Shown: one piece after another, positions 34,872 to 47,344 of the stretch | Position numbering within the stretch: the first letter of the stretch is position 1 | Layout of the letters: the number at the start of each line of letters is the position of its first letter | Assembly: GCF_000003815.2 (NCBI RefSeq) | Contig: NC_049981.1 | Span: 30,606,511 to 30,670,510 of the forward strand | Length of the DNA stretch: 64,000 nucleotides | DNA from: Branchiostoma floridae | Lineage: Eukaryota; Chordata; Leptocardii; Amphioxiformes; Branchiostomatidae | Reading direction: 5' to 3' | Position numbers and translations under genes: made by a program | The notes under the pieces: generated by a model | Database searches by the model: none | What the model was told of the DNA's origin: nothing | What the model saw: only the letters and a program-made list of their open reading frames with translations

Positions 34872-35342
34872 AATGAGAATGTCCTGTACTCAACATGTTG
34901 TGAATAAGAAATATTATGAACTGCATATCTCGGCAACCCACAAGCGATGTAGGGTTTCCCATGCTGCTATGTAGCTAGATTATCAATCCATGTAATGTTA
35001 CCTGGCCAAAAGTTTGTTATATTCATAGAAAAATCATATTGCACATTCGTATATGGATTTCAAGCCCTATCTGAACAAATGCAGTCTGTGACGAACATCA
35101 TTACACAGAATGTCCTGTACACAACATGTTGCAAATAAGAAGTATTATGAACTGCATATCTCAGCAACCCACAAGCAATGTAGGGTTTCCCATGCTGCTA
35201 TGCAGCTATATTATCAATCCATGTAATATTACCTGGCCAAAAGTTTGTTATATTCACGGAAAAGTTATATTGCACATTCATATATGGATTTCAAGCCCAA
35301 TCTGAACAAATGCAGTCTGTGACGAACATCATTACACAGGCC
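34872..35342 (+). repeat. Tandem duplication, period 231 bp
   Basis: The segment from 'gtcctgtac' (34881) to 'catcattacacag' (35109) is repeated at 35112-35339 with few changes. Confidence 0.9.
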
Positions 35343-35369
35343 TAGTTTTCTGTATCACGACCCTTTTCC

Positions 35370-35560
35370 TATTCACTGTTAACGATAGCCTAGGGAGGAA
35401 CCCATCACCGATATAGTTTGACACAGATGCCTATCTGTAACCACGCCCCGGGGACCCATTCGCACTAGAAGCATCAGAAAATGTATGAATGATTAATGCA
35501 GAGGAATGGAGTCGATGACATCTCCTCTTTTCATCATCAATGAGCCATAAACAAACGGGG
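35370..35560. promoter_or_regulatory. Candidate intronic regulatory element
   Basis: Unique, more GC-balanced block between repeats, with a FOX-type word ATAAACAAAC near 35548 and a homeodomain-type TGATTAATG near 35491. Motif evidence only. Confidence 0.25.
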
Positions 35561-36225
35561 GCAGAAATGTGTGCCGTTTTCATGAATATTATGGCCTGCT
35601 ATTGTATTCTGTTGTTTTTTTAATTACTGATTCTATCTTTAAAATCAAGCAAGGGAGTATGGCATGGATTGATAACAAATATCAAAGAGCATGTACAATC
35701 ATGGTGTTTTATCATTCAGATACAGAAACACGCAAAATAAAAAAAAATAAATAAAAAATCCTTACTTCAAGCTGTTCACTGCTACAGTAATGTTACTAAT
35801 TTCTATTTAATGCCCTTTCCACCATCAAAACCAACATTTCCTACCTGGCCTACCTGCAATGCACAGTGTAATTGCAACTTTGCATTTGTTTGTGTGTATG
35901 CATACCCAGTAAACCGCCTTACGGCATAACACACCAGGTTTGTACCGTAATATTACTAGCTGCATATCCGGACAGATTTAATTGATCCATTGTGTTACAC
36001 CGGGAAAGGCCCTTACTCTTTTTTGAAGTACAGTGGGTTCTTTCGATCTTTGAGGTTTGGCTCTCTCAAAACACGGAATCTTCATTAAACCTCCTATCTG
36101 AGGGATGCCCCTAATTATAACTGAAGCGAAGTACTAATTTACTATATGATTCCCAAGAGCACGACGTTAGATCGTATCATGAGACTGGGACCCATGACCT
36201 ATGACACTACGCGTCACCAAACTTT

Positions 36226-36540
36226 GGTAAGCTAAAGTTGCCCAGAACAAGGGTCTCAACCCTCCCTGGCCCAGCACCCATCTCCACTTCTAAGCACTGG
36301 GTCACACATAGGTGCAAGCACTACAGCAGGGGGCTCAGTGCACTGGTCGTGTCGGGATTCAAACCCCCAACCCTCAGGTCCACGAACCACAGTCACATTG
36401 AACTGAAAACACCTGCCTGGCCCCTTGGCTGCAGTCCAGGAGAAACAACCCACTCCCAGCCGTGTCAGCGCGTTCCTAGTACCACTGATCAATAGCAAAG
36501 CAGTCTGCACGGACGCTGGACCTTTGGGCCACACCAATTC
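36226..36540 (-). repeat. Diverged tRNA-derived SINE
   Basis: On the minus strand GGGGGTTTGAATCCC (36369-36355) is a good B box, and AGTTCAATGTG about 45 nt upstream resembles an A box. The tail 'acacataggtgcaagcacta' is echoed at 26978-27003. A 93-codon minus frame over it is not a gene. Confidence 0.5.
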
Positions 36541-36575
36541 ATTCTATTGGTTCACAGACTATCTCCAGGAAAAAT
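36527..36575. mobile_element. Solo left end of GGCC-family MITE
   Basis: GGCCACACCAATTCATTCTA followed by 'ttggttcacag'. No close right end. Confidence 0.5.
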
Positions 36576-37069
36576 TTAAACAAAATTGGGATAGACGGAA
36601 ACCTTAAATCTGGCTACAACGTCTGGCTGGAGTCCTGATACTCAGCATACTCAGTTTACGCAGTGAAAGTACAGCATTCAGATCTATCTCGCTGCCTTAT
36701 CTTCCAACCCTCTGTTTTCAACCTAGACCTGTTCTCTTACTTCGATTAATTACTTTTGAAACTTTGAATGACAGAAAAAGAAGGAAATAGATTGGTGTAT
36801 ACGTAACTTGAACTTCTTTTTTGCAAGTACGGCTGGATGAAACCTGTCCTTCTTCTGCACACTCTTTAATCTTTAGCGTAAAACAAGTGGACACCTAAAT
36901 ACGCCTTTCTATCGTCCAACATGCTTCAATGACTGGCTGGTTTGTTTGACATTCACACACCTGCAAGGGCATCACCACTACAATCAGGAAGCGCACAGTC
37001 CACACATGTGCATTGTTGTATCTATTCAGGGCTATAATGTGGAACACGGACGCAGCAGTCTGAATAAAT

Positions 37070-37363
37070 AATACATACCAATTTTTCCCTGCCCGTTGCT
37101 TTTATGACGCCTGCTTACCATGTTTTGTCCTTCTGAAAATAATTTGATCAGGTTGGTACATTGTAAGCAAAGTGAGTATTGTCTGTGTAAAAGAATTCTC
37201 CTATATCTTACTATGTTCTTACTTTTTAAAATCTGAGAACCAAGTAAATCAATTGGCGTGGCCTAAACCGTAAAGAAAAACTAAGAACTAAATAGGATTG
37301 ATGTTGTTCATGTTTTTATTCTAAAAAATCTGAGAACCAAGGAAATCCATTGGCATGGCCTAA
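37070..37363. mobile_element. Two GGCC-family MITE right ends
   Basis: Interior words ('tccctgcccgttgcttttatg') lead to 'gagaaccaag' and GGCGTGGCC at 37255-37263. A second end, 'gagaaccaag' then GGCATGGCC, closes near 37362. The two probably reflect nested or duplicated insertions. Confidence 0.55.
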
Positions 37364-37369
37364 CATGTC

Positions 37370-38455
37370 GGAAAACCTATGAAACGAATAGGTGAGGCCT
37401 AGAATTGATGTTGTTCGCCGACAATTTCACCCATTTGGAAAACTGCACACGACACAAATCTGCACAGGGACCGGGGAGTGATGGATGCCAAATTGCTGCG
37501 CTTCTCCCCGAATGGCGGCACGTTTTAACAGATGGCACCGGCAGGGACTAAACTACTCCCCCTGGTGTCAAGGACAGTTTCATATCAATAAAAGCTTGCT
37601 TAAGACGTACTGTTGGAACGGCGGAAGGAAGGACTGAATAGCAATAAGGCTCAGGGAAGAGCTTAGGGGCGCACTGTCGGGAAGATCCCACACAGTGCTA
37701 GCAGATTAGTGTCTGAAAGTTTTCAACTCTTCCGGGTTTATAATGATCGTAGTTTGCGAGGATTTGGATTTTGGGTCATTTTGGTGGTAGTGGAAGGCAC
37801 GCGTGCCATGGACGTTAGAGCGCAAGTCTTTGTCGGCGAATTTACCAACATTCAAACACATGGCAATATCAATGATTTTTGGTAGTGTCAGTTGAATTTT
37901 AAGACAATCAAGACCATGTTACTTGCCATGGTAAGAAAGATCAGTGGGTTCGGAAATCATGTGTAACTAATTGCTCATGGTCAATTGATTCTCTATAGTG
38001 GCCACCTGTCTATAGGGGCCACATTTCTCCAATCCCTTGGGTGGCCGCTATAGATAGGTTTCACTGTAATTCAAATGGCATTAATATTGTTTTTTGGGTG
38101 CCTACAACGAAGCAATCAGAGGAGCAAACGTCATGGGCCAAAAAGTAGTTACTCAAGCAACTGGATATGATTTTAGAAACAACCATCCGGTGTCTTTCGT
38201 CAGTGACACTGGAGAGAACTTGTTGGAGAGAGTTTTTACATGTACCTGTATATCCTAGCTGTGAATCGATATGCAAAAAGGGGAGGAAAATAAATTTGTC
38301 ATAGTCCAAGGAAACAAGGGTTAGACAAGTTACGACTATGTTGATACAAATGAGAGTGAGATTAGTTCGAATCCTAATTCCAGACCGGTACGTGATACAA
38401 CGGTGGGAAAGAAAGATTTATCAACCATGTACTGCAGAACAACGGTCATTTGTGA
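37370..38455. other. Intron, nothing recognised
   Basis: Unique sequence. No coding or RNA feature could be supported. Confidence 0.4.
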
Positions 38456-38459
38456 CACT

Positions 38460-39260
38460 GACAGTTTTGGAGCAAGTGGTTGCCGATCCTGCCTGTGGAT
38501 CACAGGTCACGGGTTCGAATCCAGATGAAGACCAGTACTACTTGATGCAGCAGTCAGAGGTAAAGAAGATTGATTAAACAGTGACAGAGAACAATTGCTT
38601 GTGATGTAGGTTTTGGGGTCAAGATATCTCGTTTGAAAGCTTAATATGCACATGGCAGTGGGTTAAGAATTAACAGTGCATGCAGAGAACAGCGATATTG
38701 CTTCCGAAAATAGTTTCATCAGCTTGGTAGAACATAGGATATAGGAGAATTCCTTTTTTACACAACCAGCAGGTACTAGCATTGCTTGCATTTCGATGTC
38801 TCTCAGACACCTTCGTCAGAGCTAATCTAACAGGAGTTCTGCTTCTCACCACTATATGTAGCCGATGTAGGTGGCACTTAAATGCGGTGAGAAAACAATC
38901 CCTAACGTGGCTAAGCTTATGTTATGATATTGCTTGTGGCGCAGGTGTTTGGGTCAGGTGGTCACAGGGCAATCCTGCCATTGGAACAGGGGGTCAAGGG
39001 GTTGATCCCCAATTTAGAACCAGCACATGATGGTGGGTTAGGGATCAACAGCACCGAAGAACGATGATATTGCTTGTGGCGCAGGTTTTTGGGTCAAGTG
39101 TTGGGCAATCCTGCCTTTGGAACAGGGGTTCAAGGGGTCGATTCCCGATTTTAAATCAGCAGGTGACGGTGGGTTAAAAATCAACAGCACCAAAGAACAA
39201 TGATATTGCTTGTGGTGCACTCCTGGTTTTTGGGTTAAGTGGTAGACAATCCTGCAAAGA
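38460..39260 (+). repeat. Cluster of tRNA-derived repeat units
   Basis: A first unit has B box GGGTTCGAATCC at about 38511-38522. Further units near 38935-39060, 39060-39200 and 39200-39260 share 'tattgcttgtgg.gcagg', 'tttgggtcaagtgg', 'ggcaatcctgcc' and a decaying B box (GGTTGATCCCC near 38999; GGTCGATTCCCG near 39136), each followed by 'atcaacagcaccaaagaac'. Spacing between the latter units is about 130-140 bp. Confidence 0.65.
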
Positions 39261-39269
39261 AGAAACCTG

Positions 39270-39365
39270 TTCCTTTGGCTTTGTTTTCCTTATGTTTTTC
39301 CAGTTAGGCACATTTTCTTATCATTTTTAGAGAACCAACAAATCAAAGTGCTGTGTCCTTTTTAT
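39270..39365. mobile_element. Truncated GGCC-family MITE
   Basis: 'gagaaccaacaaatcaaa' is the family's inner right arm; the terminal bases are decayed. Confidence 0.4.
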
Positions 39366-39890
39366 GACAATAACAGTTCTACATTTGAAATCCATTCTGG
39401 ATAAGGACTGATGGAATCACAAAGTTCACTTACGGAGACAAAAAAAGCAGACCATTACATCACTTTATTTCCACATTCATCACTTAGGTTATATAGTATT
39501 ACAGCATATACGTCGGGCCTTAGTTTTTTACGAGAACTCAGTGCCTGAGATAAAGCAATGACATAAACCTTGGCAAAAGCAATTTGCAGGTAATCTTACT
39601 CCACTTTTAACTTCTCTACAGGGTATATAACTGAACCCCTCAAGGGCAATGAGATATCTTTAATGGAAATCAGGACAACGGCTCAAAAAGCTTCCACAGC
39701 ATTGGGATTGCACAAGAAGCAGTAAAGGAGAAAAGGCTGTTTACAATTGATGGTTGACAATCGTCCTATCCTGCAATTGTTAAAAGATGCATGTCGTATC
39801 TGCAAGGACTCCTGTTGTGTATTGCTTTGTATGCTTCATTCTAAGAAGTTGGTGGTAAAGGCAAATTGGCGAAAAAAAGCACGACTCTTA

Positions 39891-40111
39891 GGACACACCA
39901 ATTAATTTGCTTGGTTTGATAAAATATTCAAGTTATGCTCAGCAAGATGTAAAGACAATAAACAGAGAGCTGGGATGAAAACTTGCATCTGGCTTTATGT
40001 ACCTGCTGTATAACAGTGTGTACTGTGGCATGACTTCCCCCAAACTCCGTTTTCATGTTTATTATTAGTATTATAAGAATTTGGGAACCAACAAACTAAA
40101 TCAAACTGGCC
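39891..40111. mobile_element. GGCC-family MITE, decayed ends
   Basis: GGACACACCAATTAATTTGC at the left and 'aaatcaaactggcc' at the right. Flanks are TTA and TGA, so the duplication is no longer exact. Confidence 0.65.
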
Positions 40112-40356
40112 TGAGCAACAATTCACCATATATTAAAAAAATAACAAAAAATATTGTCTCTGCCAAAGACATCCAAGGTTGCTACGGTGACCCAAAGGAC
40201 GATGTCATAAACTCTGGGAGAGCGATCCGCAGAAATCGATACATCTGAATTATTCATGCCCCCAATCCCCCCCCCCCCCCAAAATCTATGTGTACGTGAG
40301 GACTCTCACCATGGAAACCTGCTGAGTCAACCAGTGATGCTTCCTTGGCATTTAGG

Positions 40357-40673
40357 CAGGGCTCGAAATACCACCTGCATATGCAGGTTAGTGCAGGTAA
40401 AATTGGAGCTGTGCAGGTATTTCTGGTGTCTACCTGCACTGGTCCATGTACTGGGTTTTATGCATAAATGTCCCATGATGTAGGTGTATATAGATTGTAA
40501 TTAGCTGCATTGACTGTTACTAACTATAAAGTATAAAATGGTTCCTGAACAAGTTTAGTATCGTCCATACTTCCTAGATTCAGAGTGCTACAGGTGAAAT
40601 TTGTCTGGTGCAGGTAATTTTCAATGTTACCTGCACCAGTGCAGGCAGGCAGGAAAAAGAATTTTATGCCCTG
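40357..40673. mobile_element. CAGGG-type (hAT-like) MITE, copy 2, inverted to copy 1
   Basis: Begins CAGGGCTCGAAATACC and ends ATGCCCTG. ATTTAGG occurs on both sides, a 7-bp (8 with the adjoining C) target duplication in line with hAT. The interior is the reverse of 21487-21832. Confidence 0.82.
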
Positions 40674-40678
40674 ATTTA

Positions 40679-40905
40679 GGCCACACTAATTCAATTTGTT
40701 AATTCTAGGATCTTAGAAAAAAATTTTTAGATATGCTTAACTGGAAAAAACAAGAGGACCAGGTTTGTGCCTTGCTGCACTCAGTTTTATGGTGTGAATA
40801 CGGTCATATTCAAGTTTTTCTCCCTGCCTTCTGCTTTTATGATGTCCCATTGCTTTATCTTCACTTTAAAAGATCCGAGAAACAACCAATTAAGCTGGTG
40901 TGGCC
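40679..40905. mobile_element. GGCC-ended MITE with TTA duplication
   Basis: GGCCACACTAATTCAATTTG at the left and AAGCTGGTGTGGCC at the right, flanked by TTA. Its left duplication overlaps the hAT-like element's target duplication, so the two inserted side by side. Confidence 0.85.
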
Positions 40906-41439
40906 TTAGGTTGATAGTCAGGGAATGGTAGATCGTCTGTATAGGAGTTGATTATCGATTTATATTAATCTACGCATAAAGGGGAAGACATTTGGCGGGT
41001 GGAATTGTTCTGGGATACCAGCTGTGTTGATATGCTATATCAATTCATCTGCTTGGCTTTAGCATGTTTTGAAGTGAAATCAATCATATCCCCCTTTTCA
41101 GGAACTTTTGACAGAATGCCAAAAAGCAGTGACTCAAGCAACTGGATATGACTTTGGAAACGGTTAGACGTTTTGGATAGCATCCACTACCTTTGGTGTC
41201 GAGTCTGTCGAGGTGTTAGCCATCGATATGTACTATAAATTAACACATAAACAAGCGGACATTTGATCAGTGGAAGTGTTTTTGAATACTAGCAGGATTC
41301 ATATGCAGCATTGATCTCTCTGCTTGGCTGAAGGATGTTTTGACCTAGTGGTATGGCCTGATGTGAGCGTGTGCTTTCGTTGTGTTAATTACGATGCATT
41401 CAAACAAAAGGGTAGACACTGGCTAACATTTGACTGGCA

Positions 41440-41575
41440 ATTTAAAGAGTTACCAACCTATTTCCTTGGCTTCTGAGCTTTCCTGTTACTTAATCTTTAC
41501 CTTGATCCTCATGTTTGATTTTCTATTCTTGTTTCAAAATCTTAGAGAGAATCAACCAATCAAATTGTTTTGGCC
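41440..41575. mobile_element. Truncated GGCC-family MITE
   Basis: Right arm 'gagaatcaaccaatcaaatt' and TTTTGGCC. Left arm is only partial near 41450. Confidence 0.5.
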
Positions 41576-41669
41576 TAAGCGCTACAGGTGTGCAATCCAA
41601 CTCCACATGTAAATGAGGGACCCCGTTCTCCCCCTGCCCCAGCCCAATGGAAATGGCTAAGGGGAGCAG

Positions 41670-41710
41670 CCGCAGAATTAAACATCCACTTCAGCAAAGT
41701 GGTTCTGCGG
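41670..41710. other. Perfect 8-bp inverted repeat in a unique block
   Basis: CCGCAGAA (41670-41677) pairs with TTCTGCGG (41703-41710), and CCAC/GTGG pair inside. The surrounding 41600-41820 is unique and more GC-rich than neighbours. It may be a structured or regulatory element upstream of the linker exon's 3' side; function unknown. Confidence 0.3.
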
Positions 41711-42176
41711 CGGAAGGTTCTCTGGCAAATTGCAGGCCAGTTGGTGAGATGAATGCTGATGCTGCATCACAGTAACGGGACGCCATGGCGTGCGGAAATT
41801 GGACCAGAAAGTAATACCAAATCCCCTTGTTTTTCATGGTGATGATGGTTGCACTTTACCTCCGAGGAAAGTTAAGGGGACCATTTAGCTTGCGAGAGGA
41901 AAGGCTATGGAAGGGATGAAGGCAGGAAGGAGTTACAGACACACACTAAGGGAGATCAGTCATGAATAGTTAACCCAGGATTTTCACTCAAACCATCATT
42001 TTTCTTCATACATTCTACATGTTTTTCTAGATAATGTTTGTGGTATATTGTCACTTAAAACAAAATTGCAAAAGTGGAATTCTTTTCCATAAACCTTTTC
42101 TGATAGGAGGAAGAAAATAAAAATGCACCAGCAAAAACTTAACGTATTAAATTGTCATAAAATAAGATGACCCTAC

Positions 42177-42369
42177 CTGCCAGTTCCAGCCCCTGTGCCT
42201 TATAGTCCACATCCTTGATGGCTCCAGACTTCTGCGGAACAGCCGGGTCCTTGTCCAAGGGAAGTTCAATGTCGTCGTATGCCTTCTGCGGGAGGGCCAC
42301 GGGCACGTCGTCCGGAGCTGCCTGGAGTGGCTTTGCGGCCGGGTGGTCCTCAGCCGCCTTGTGGTGGGG
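42177..42369 (-). CDS. FSTL4/5-like: Follistatin-like gene, linker exon
   Basis: A 193-nt exon between the acceptor 'ttttcccctccag' (before 42369) and the donor GCAG|GTAGGG (after 42177). It opens in phase 0 with PHHKAAEDHPAAK, runs through KAYDDIELPLDKDPAVPQK, and ends in LELA plus one base, phase 1. This fits both neighbours exactly: AAG| upstream, and |TT downstream to restore Val. It is a hydrophilic, Pro/Asp/Lys-rich spacer with no Cys, placed between signal peptide and Kazal domain, where vertebrate FSTL4/5 also have a poorly conserved linker. It has no domain of its own. High GC sets it apart from the intron. Recognised by frame, splice sites and phase, not by homology. Confidence 0.8.
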
Positions 42370-42374
42370 CTGGA

Positions 42375-43205
42375 GGGGAAAAGGCTTTTTTTATTCCTTT
42401 AATTTGGACATATGACTCATAGCAGGACATACAAACATGAATATTTTATGGCATTCTATGGCATCCATAGTGTCCGTAGAATCATAGAAAAATATGGAAC
42501 TAGCACTGCAACCTCTTGGAAAAGGTGAAATCATTGTTTATTATTGTTGTTTATTAACATTTTTAGACTCCTGGGTAGCCAGATTCAGTTTTGACAAACT
42601 GATTTTCATTGGGGCCCTATCATTATGCAGAAGCAGTAATTGTGAGCCAGAAAAACATTTTGCCTGTACACCAGAGCTGACTTTATTCCACAGATGCAGA
42701 CCATTCATCTAAGAACAAAAAGTCATTCACAACCTCTTTTTTCCACCCCTGCAACTCAATCATCTCTGCAGACCTTCACAACAGAGGACTGATACTATTG
42801 AACCCAAGATAAAAGTTAAGCTGAACTTCACCCTCTCATTTCTACCATCCCCACTTGATGCATAACATAAACCCATCCCTGCTGACCCTCGCTCTTCAGG
42901 CACATCCCAGCTGCATCCTGGTGCATGACTTGAATAGAGGAGTGCGAATTATGCAGAACTATGTCCACTTACAAACACATCTCAAGACAAAGGGGCCAAG
43001 AGTGCTTCTGACAGTAATATATTTAGCTGGCCACTCAGAAATATGGCCTGGGAAATTGCTCAGATGAGGAGAAATTACTTCGATCGAACAGGGCTTAAGT
43101 TTACAGCCGTCTTTAACGAGCCTTCTTAAGTGCTTTGACCTACTTGTAAGGCAGATTTAAAGTACGGATCAAAGTTTTGCATACTTTGCAGTGCAATTCT
43201 GATGT
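42375..43205. other. Intron, nothing recognised
   Basis: Start (on the minus strand, 3' end) of the 13.1-kb intron. No exon or repeat identified. Confidence 0.4.
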
Positions 43206-43209
43206 AATG

Positions 43210-43405
43210 GCAGTTTACCTTTATTCGTGGAATAACATTTATTCATTGTTTTTAAAAATGAGATATCTTGTCTACGGATGTTGGTTTTGAATTGCAATAT
43301 TTTCATGGCATTCCAGTCTCCGTTTGTTGACTAGATATCCCTAAATGCTCCGATTTTATATGAAACAGATAAATGTTACCCGGCGGATAAAGGTGAACTA
43401 GCGTT
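43210..43405. mobile_element. Palindromic MITE, AACGCTAGTTCACC family, copy 2
   Basis: Right end GGTGAACTAGCGTT is intact and the left end is decayed ('cagtttacctttatt'). The centre ('ggcattccagtct', 'aaatgctccgattttat') matches copy 1. Confidence 0.7.
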
Positions 43406-43409
43406 ACAT

Positions 43410-44025
43410 ACTTTTGTCTATACCTTCATCATACCTGTGAGTAATGCAATGATGAATGCTCAGTAACTGCATGGCCAATGCTTTGGCCACGCGCTCTTCA
43501 TACAAATCACTGTGACCAGCTAAGTATTGCCATCTTATCAGCAGCAAAACGCATGCATATTCTTACACTTATCCTGGCCTACTTCCTGCTTTTTGTGTGA
43601 TCGTAAAATGCACATTTCTAACGACATGTCAAGCCATCCCTCTTCTATGTCACAAAGTTTGCAGAATCAAAACTTGAAGGTTTTTTTATGCCAATTTGAA
43701 CAGTGCTGTTACAGATTTCAGCAAAGATGTTACATGTATGCCATCCATGTGTTTGAGGAGATCCATGCCCTAAGCAAGTTGCAGAACCCAAGTTACATCT
43801 ATCAAAAAAGAATCAGGTCCCGTGCATCTTGTACTCTGATCAATTCAAAGCTGCTTCTGTGATGACACTTCTAAGGCATGAAAGTATTAAACAAGGGCAC
43901 ATATGGCCTCCTTTGGTCAGTTTTGACCATGGCAAAATCCTCATTGATATAAACCCTACAGCTTCAACAATGGCTCAACAATCCTATACAAGAATGACAG
44001 TCTTTGCCACATAGGGCACATATGT
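43410..44025. other. Intron, nothing recognised
   Basis: The 111-codon plus-strand frame at 43527-43862 has no domain or splice support. Confidence 0.4.
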
Positions 44026-44030
44026 AAGGA

Positions 44031-44342
44031 CAGGGTTGGACAAGTCCACTAGTCCAATTGTCGCAGGTAAGTGAAAGTGCCCATTGGGCAAGGGTATGTT
44101 CTACCCTACTTGTCCAATCGACAAGTAAGATTTTTTTCCTAAGTGAGATGTTGATATTTGCAATTTGTTGCTTATCCCAGTCATCGTATCAAGCATTGAT
44201 CAACACAGAAAAATAGGGACCAATAATAAAAGAATTCCATTGCTGGAAGTGAAAATAGATAGTGAAAAACGTTACTCAAATTTCGGGCAAGTGAAAAGTA
44301 AGTTCAGTCTTAGGACAATTTTAGAAAACTTGTTCAACCCTG
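44031..44342. mobile_element. CAGGG-type (hAT-like) MITE, second subfamily
   Basis: CAGGGTTGGACAAGT at the left and ACTTGTTCAACCCTG at the right. GTAAGG follows on the right and GTAAGG(A) precedes, a near 8-bp duplication. Confidence 0.78.
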
Positions 44343-44807
44343 GTAAGGCAACTCAGGTATGTTTCAAACTTCTTTTGCATGCGCAGTACACCCCTATACT
44401 AACAGATGCACCCCACATCGCAACACATACATTGCTCAGCAACCCGGAGATACGGTGCCGTGCATAATGGCTATGGGGGTATTACAATCAGCGGGCCGTA
44501 ACAGTAACGTCTTAAGTTGGATTTCTCAATAAGACTCTGTATTAATGTGTTCCCATCCGCTTTCCTCTCAGGCCCATTTCAGATAACCACCCCCGGCGGT
44601 TCAGCACCAAGGGCAGGTCCATTTCTAATTACGTTGGATTGGGCAAGCGTCTCCTGTCTTCTTGGAGTGTCAGTTCGAATGGTTGTCTACATGATATGTG
44701 GGGTGAGATAAGGGCATAATAGCCATTACTGTCACAGCTCTTAGTTTTATGGTTTCCATTGACCTCCTTTCGGCAGGGGGATCTGACTTGGTGATGCGCT
44801 TGCTGTC

Positions 44808-45172
44808 ATGGATGACATACTCTGGGAACTGCCAAACTGATGCGAGCGTGCGAATATTCAAAAAGTTTGGCCCCCAAAAAATTTGCCTTTATTGTGGAAT
44901 TTAAATGGTCAGGAATTATATAGTAGAGTGGACTCATTCCTCAACTAACTGACATCTTAGTGGTCTGGTAGGTTTAACAAAGTTAATACAGAGTATGGTA
45001 TTGTCTTCATTTTTGTTCTTTCACATTTCTTCTTTGACCTTTGAAATGACTTTTTTGGCATTCTATAACATTGGTATCCATTTTCCGACTTTTATTTTGC
45101 AATCTACAGCATATATTTGCTCATTTTGCAGCTACTTTGTACGTTTAAAAAAAATTAATGAGATGTCATCCA
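44808..45172. mobile_element. Diverged copy of the long GGCC-family MITE
   Basis: Shares 'ggaact.c.aaactgatgcgag', 'aaaaagtttgg', 'tttggcattctata', 'tttgctcatttt.cagct' and 'gatgtcatccat' with 53866-54328, but the terminal GGCC arms are gone. Confidence 0.7.
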
Positions 45173-45189
45173 TAAAATTTACTTGTTGC

Positions 45190-46470
45190 CGCCTAAGCTA
45201 TGCAGTTGCTTAAATATTTTTTTATTGTGTATATCTACATTTCTATCCTGCATATCTACATCAAACCCAGAGTACTAGTGTCTCAGAGGATACTTTTAAT
45301 CAACTAAATAGTAACTTAAAGATAGATATAAAATGCTTGTCCAGGCAGTGTTTCCTACCTACATGTATTGTGTGAACAAGTGTGTTGGAAACTCCATCTA
45401 TTTTCATTACTTTCTTGATAGAGAGCCTTGATAACATAGAGGCTCCAAGACTTCCGAACTTGATAACGATTTATTGAACTTTTGGGAGGGCTTTTGCCAA
45501 CTAGGCAACATGCCAGAATATCCTCCCATATATTTTAATCCTAACTTATTAAGTAGACTAGACAATTTTAAATCATTGTCAAAATCCACCTAAAAGTAGT
45601 TACTCAAGCAACTGGATATGGTTTTGGAAACGGTCAGACGTTTCGGATAAAATCCACTATCCTTCGTCAGTAACACTGAAGTGATCTGGAAGAAACAGGT
45701 CTTTAATACTCAAACCATGAATGAAGACAATTTCAGATGTCCAATAGGAAACGTTAGACAATTCAGACAGCAGACAATTTGGATTCCAAAGAAAACAAAG
45801 GTAAGGCAAAATCAAGCTGAAGACAATTTGGATTTCAAAGGATAGCAAGGCTAAGACACAGTTAATGCCAATGAGGGAATTAGCTCCTGTTGTTTTCGTT
45901 TGTCAAAATCATTGGGAGGAAAAATTGCAACCTAACATTCTGTCTCACTTCAGTGATCAATGAAATATCTTCACAAGGTACAAAACATTCATCAGAGTCG
46001 TCCTCCAAAAATTCCTCTCTAGGCAATTTTATGGCACAAAATATAAGAAAACCGTTACTACCACTACTGAGCAAAATCTGTTTAGCCATACATTACTAAA
46101 AACATTCAGTATGAAGATTTTCGACAACTTACAAGGTTCCCATGTCAAATGAAATGACCTAACATCATCATCAACCATACTATGTATGTACACAGTCATA
46201 CCATGGTCATTGGTCATACCATGCAATGTGTAGTTGCCATTAAATTTTGAAGAGGTGCATTTGTCGTCGTGACAAGAGGGGCTGCACCTTTGCCAGGAAA
46301 ACGTTGTGGTAATGTAAAATTCACACGCAATTTCACGGCATGCAAGTTTCACATTTGGTGAAGATGAGCTGCATTGGAGGCAAGATTTGCCGAGGATGTC
46401 AATATTTAGAGGGATTTTACAGCTTTGTGTAAGTAAGGTTCAATAAATAATGTTATGGACCATTAAACAT
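45190..46470. other. Intron, nothing recognised
   Basis: Includes small inverted words around 45590-45680 echoed at 38140-38200 and 41120-41170 ('actcaagcaactggatatg'), so a low-copy dispersed repeat is present. No gene. Confidence 0.4.
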
Positions 46471-46472
46471 TA

Positions 46473-46700
46473 GGCCATAACAATTAAATTTTTTGGTTCT
46501 CGGATTTTTTGAAAAATATTTTAAAAAGTATGCTCAACTTGAAAACATTGAAAACAAAGCCTGAGGACAAGGTTTATGCCTTAAATACTGTCATATTCAA
46601 GTTTTTCCCTGCCCTTATGCTTTTATGATGTCCACTTGCTATATTACATGTATCTTAATTTTTAGAAATACGGGAACCAAGTAAATCAATAGGCCCGGCC
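46473..46700. mobile_element. GGCC-family MITE
   Basis: GGCCATAACAATTAAATTTT at the left and 'aagtaaatcaatagg' then CCGGCC at the right. Interior 'aaagcctgaggacaaggttt' is family-typical. Confidence 0.72.
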
Positions 46701-46983
46701 ATATGTGGAGAAGTTGACGAATACTGATTTGTTTGGGCATTGTACTGTTAATTGCATTTTTTCATTTACCAGTCAGATTCTCGGATACATATGCTAGGTG
46801 GTCCCATTAGGGAAATAATAGAGTAACACGCAAAGTCTAGCATATTTACTGCTTGAAACTGTGTGTACCAAGGTACAGATTTTCCCTCTCAGACTCAGAG
46901 TCAATACAAATGTGTTAAAAGCAGAAATGCTTGCAGCGATTTTATATTCACATCTTTTGCGGTGGCTGATTCATCACTATCAA

Positions 46984-47112
46984 ACTCAAAACCACCGCAA
47001 ACATTTCCATCACTGACAGGACTACAGTATGTGGTTCTACTGCAAACTCAAAACCAGCATGAACACTCCATTTTCCCATTACCACGAAATTAAACCCCAC
47101 AAATTTAATGCA
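46984..47112. mobile_element. Half copy of the TA-flanked MITE
   Basis: 'aaaaccaccgcaaacatttcc', a central 'actacagtatgtgg', and 'cattttcccattaccacg' match the halves in the 20.7-21.4 kb array. Confidence 0.6.
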
Positions 47113-47344
47113 TTAATTTACTAACAGCATTCCAGTATTTTCGGAAGCAACAAATTAACTTGCTCCAGCCCTAGTGCAGGTGATATCTGACACCAACATA
47201 TTATTAATCAATACCTGACAGGGTGACCAATTAGTATGGTACATGTATGGGGTAGATAATTATCTTTCATTGACAAATGGCCAAATATGAAATGAAGTCA
47301 TTGTTGGATAGAAGAAAAACTTAATTCTTACAACAGTTTATTTC

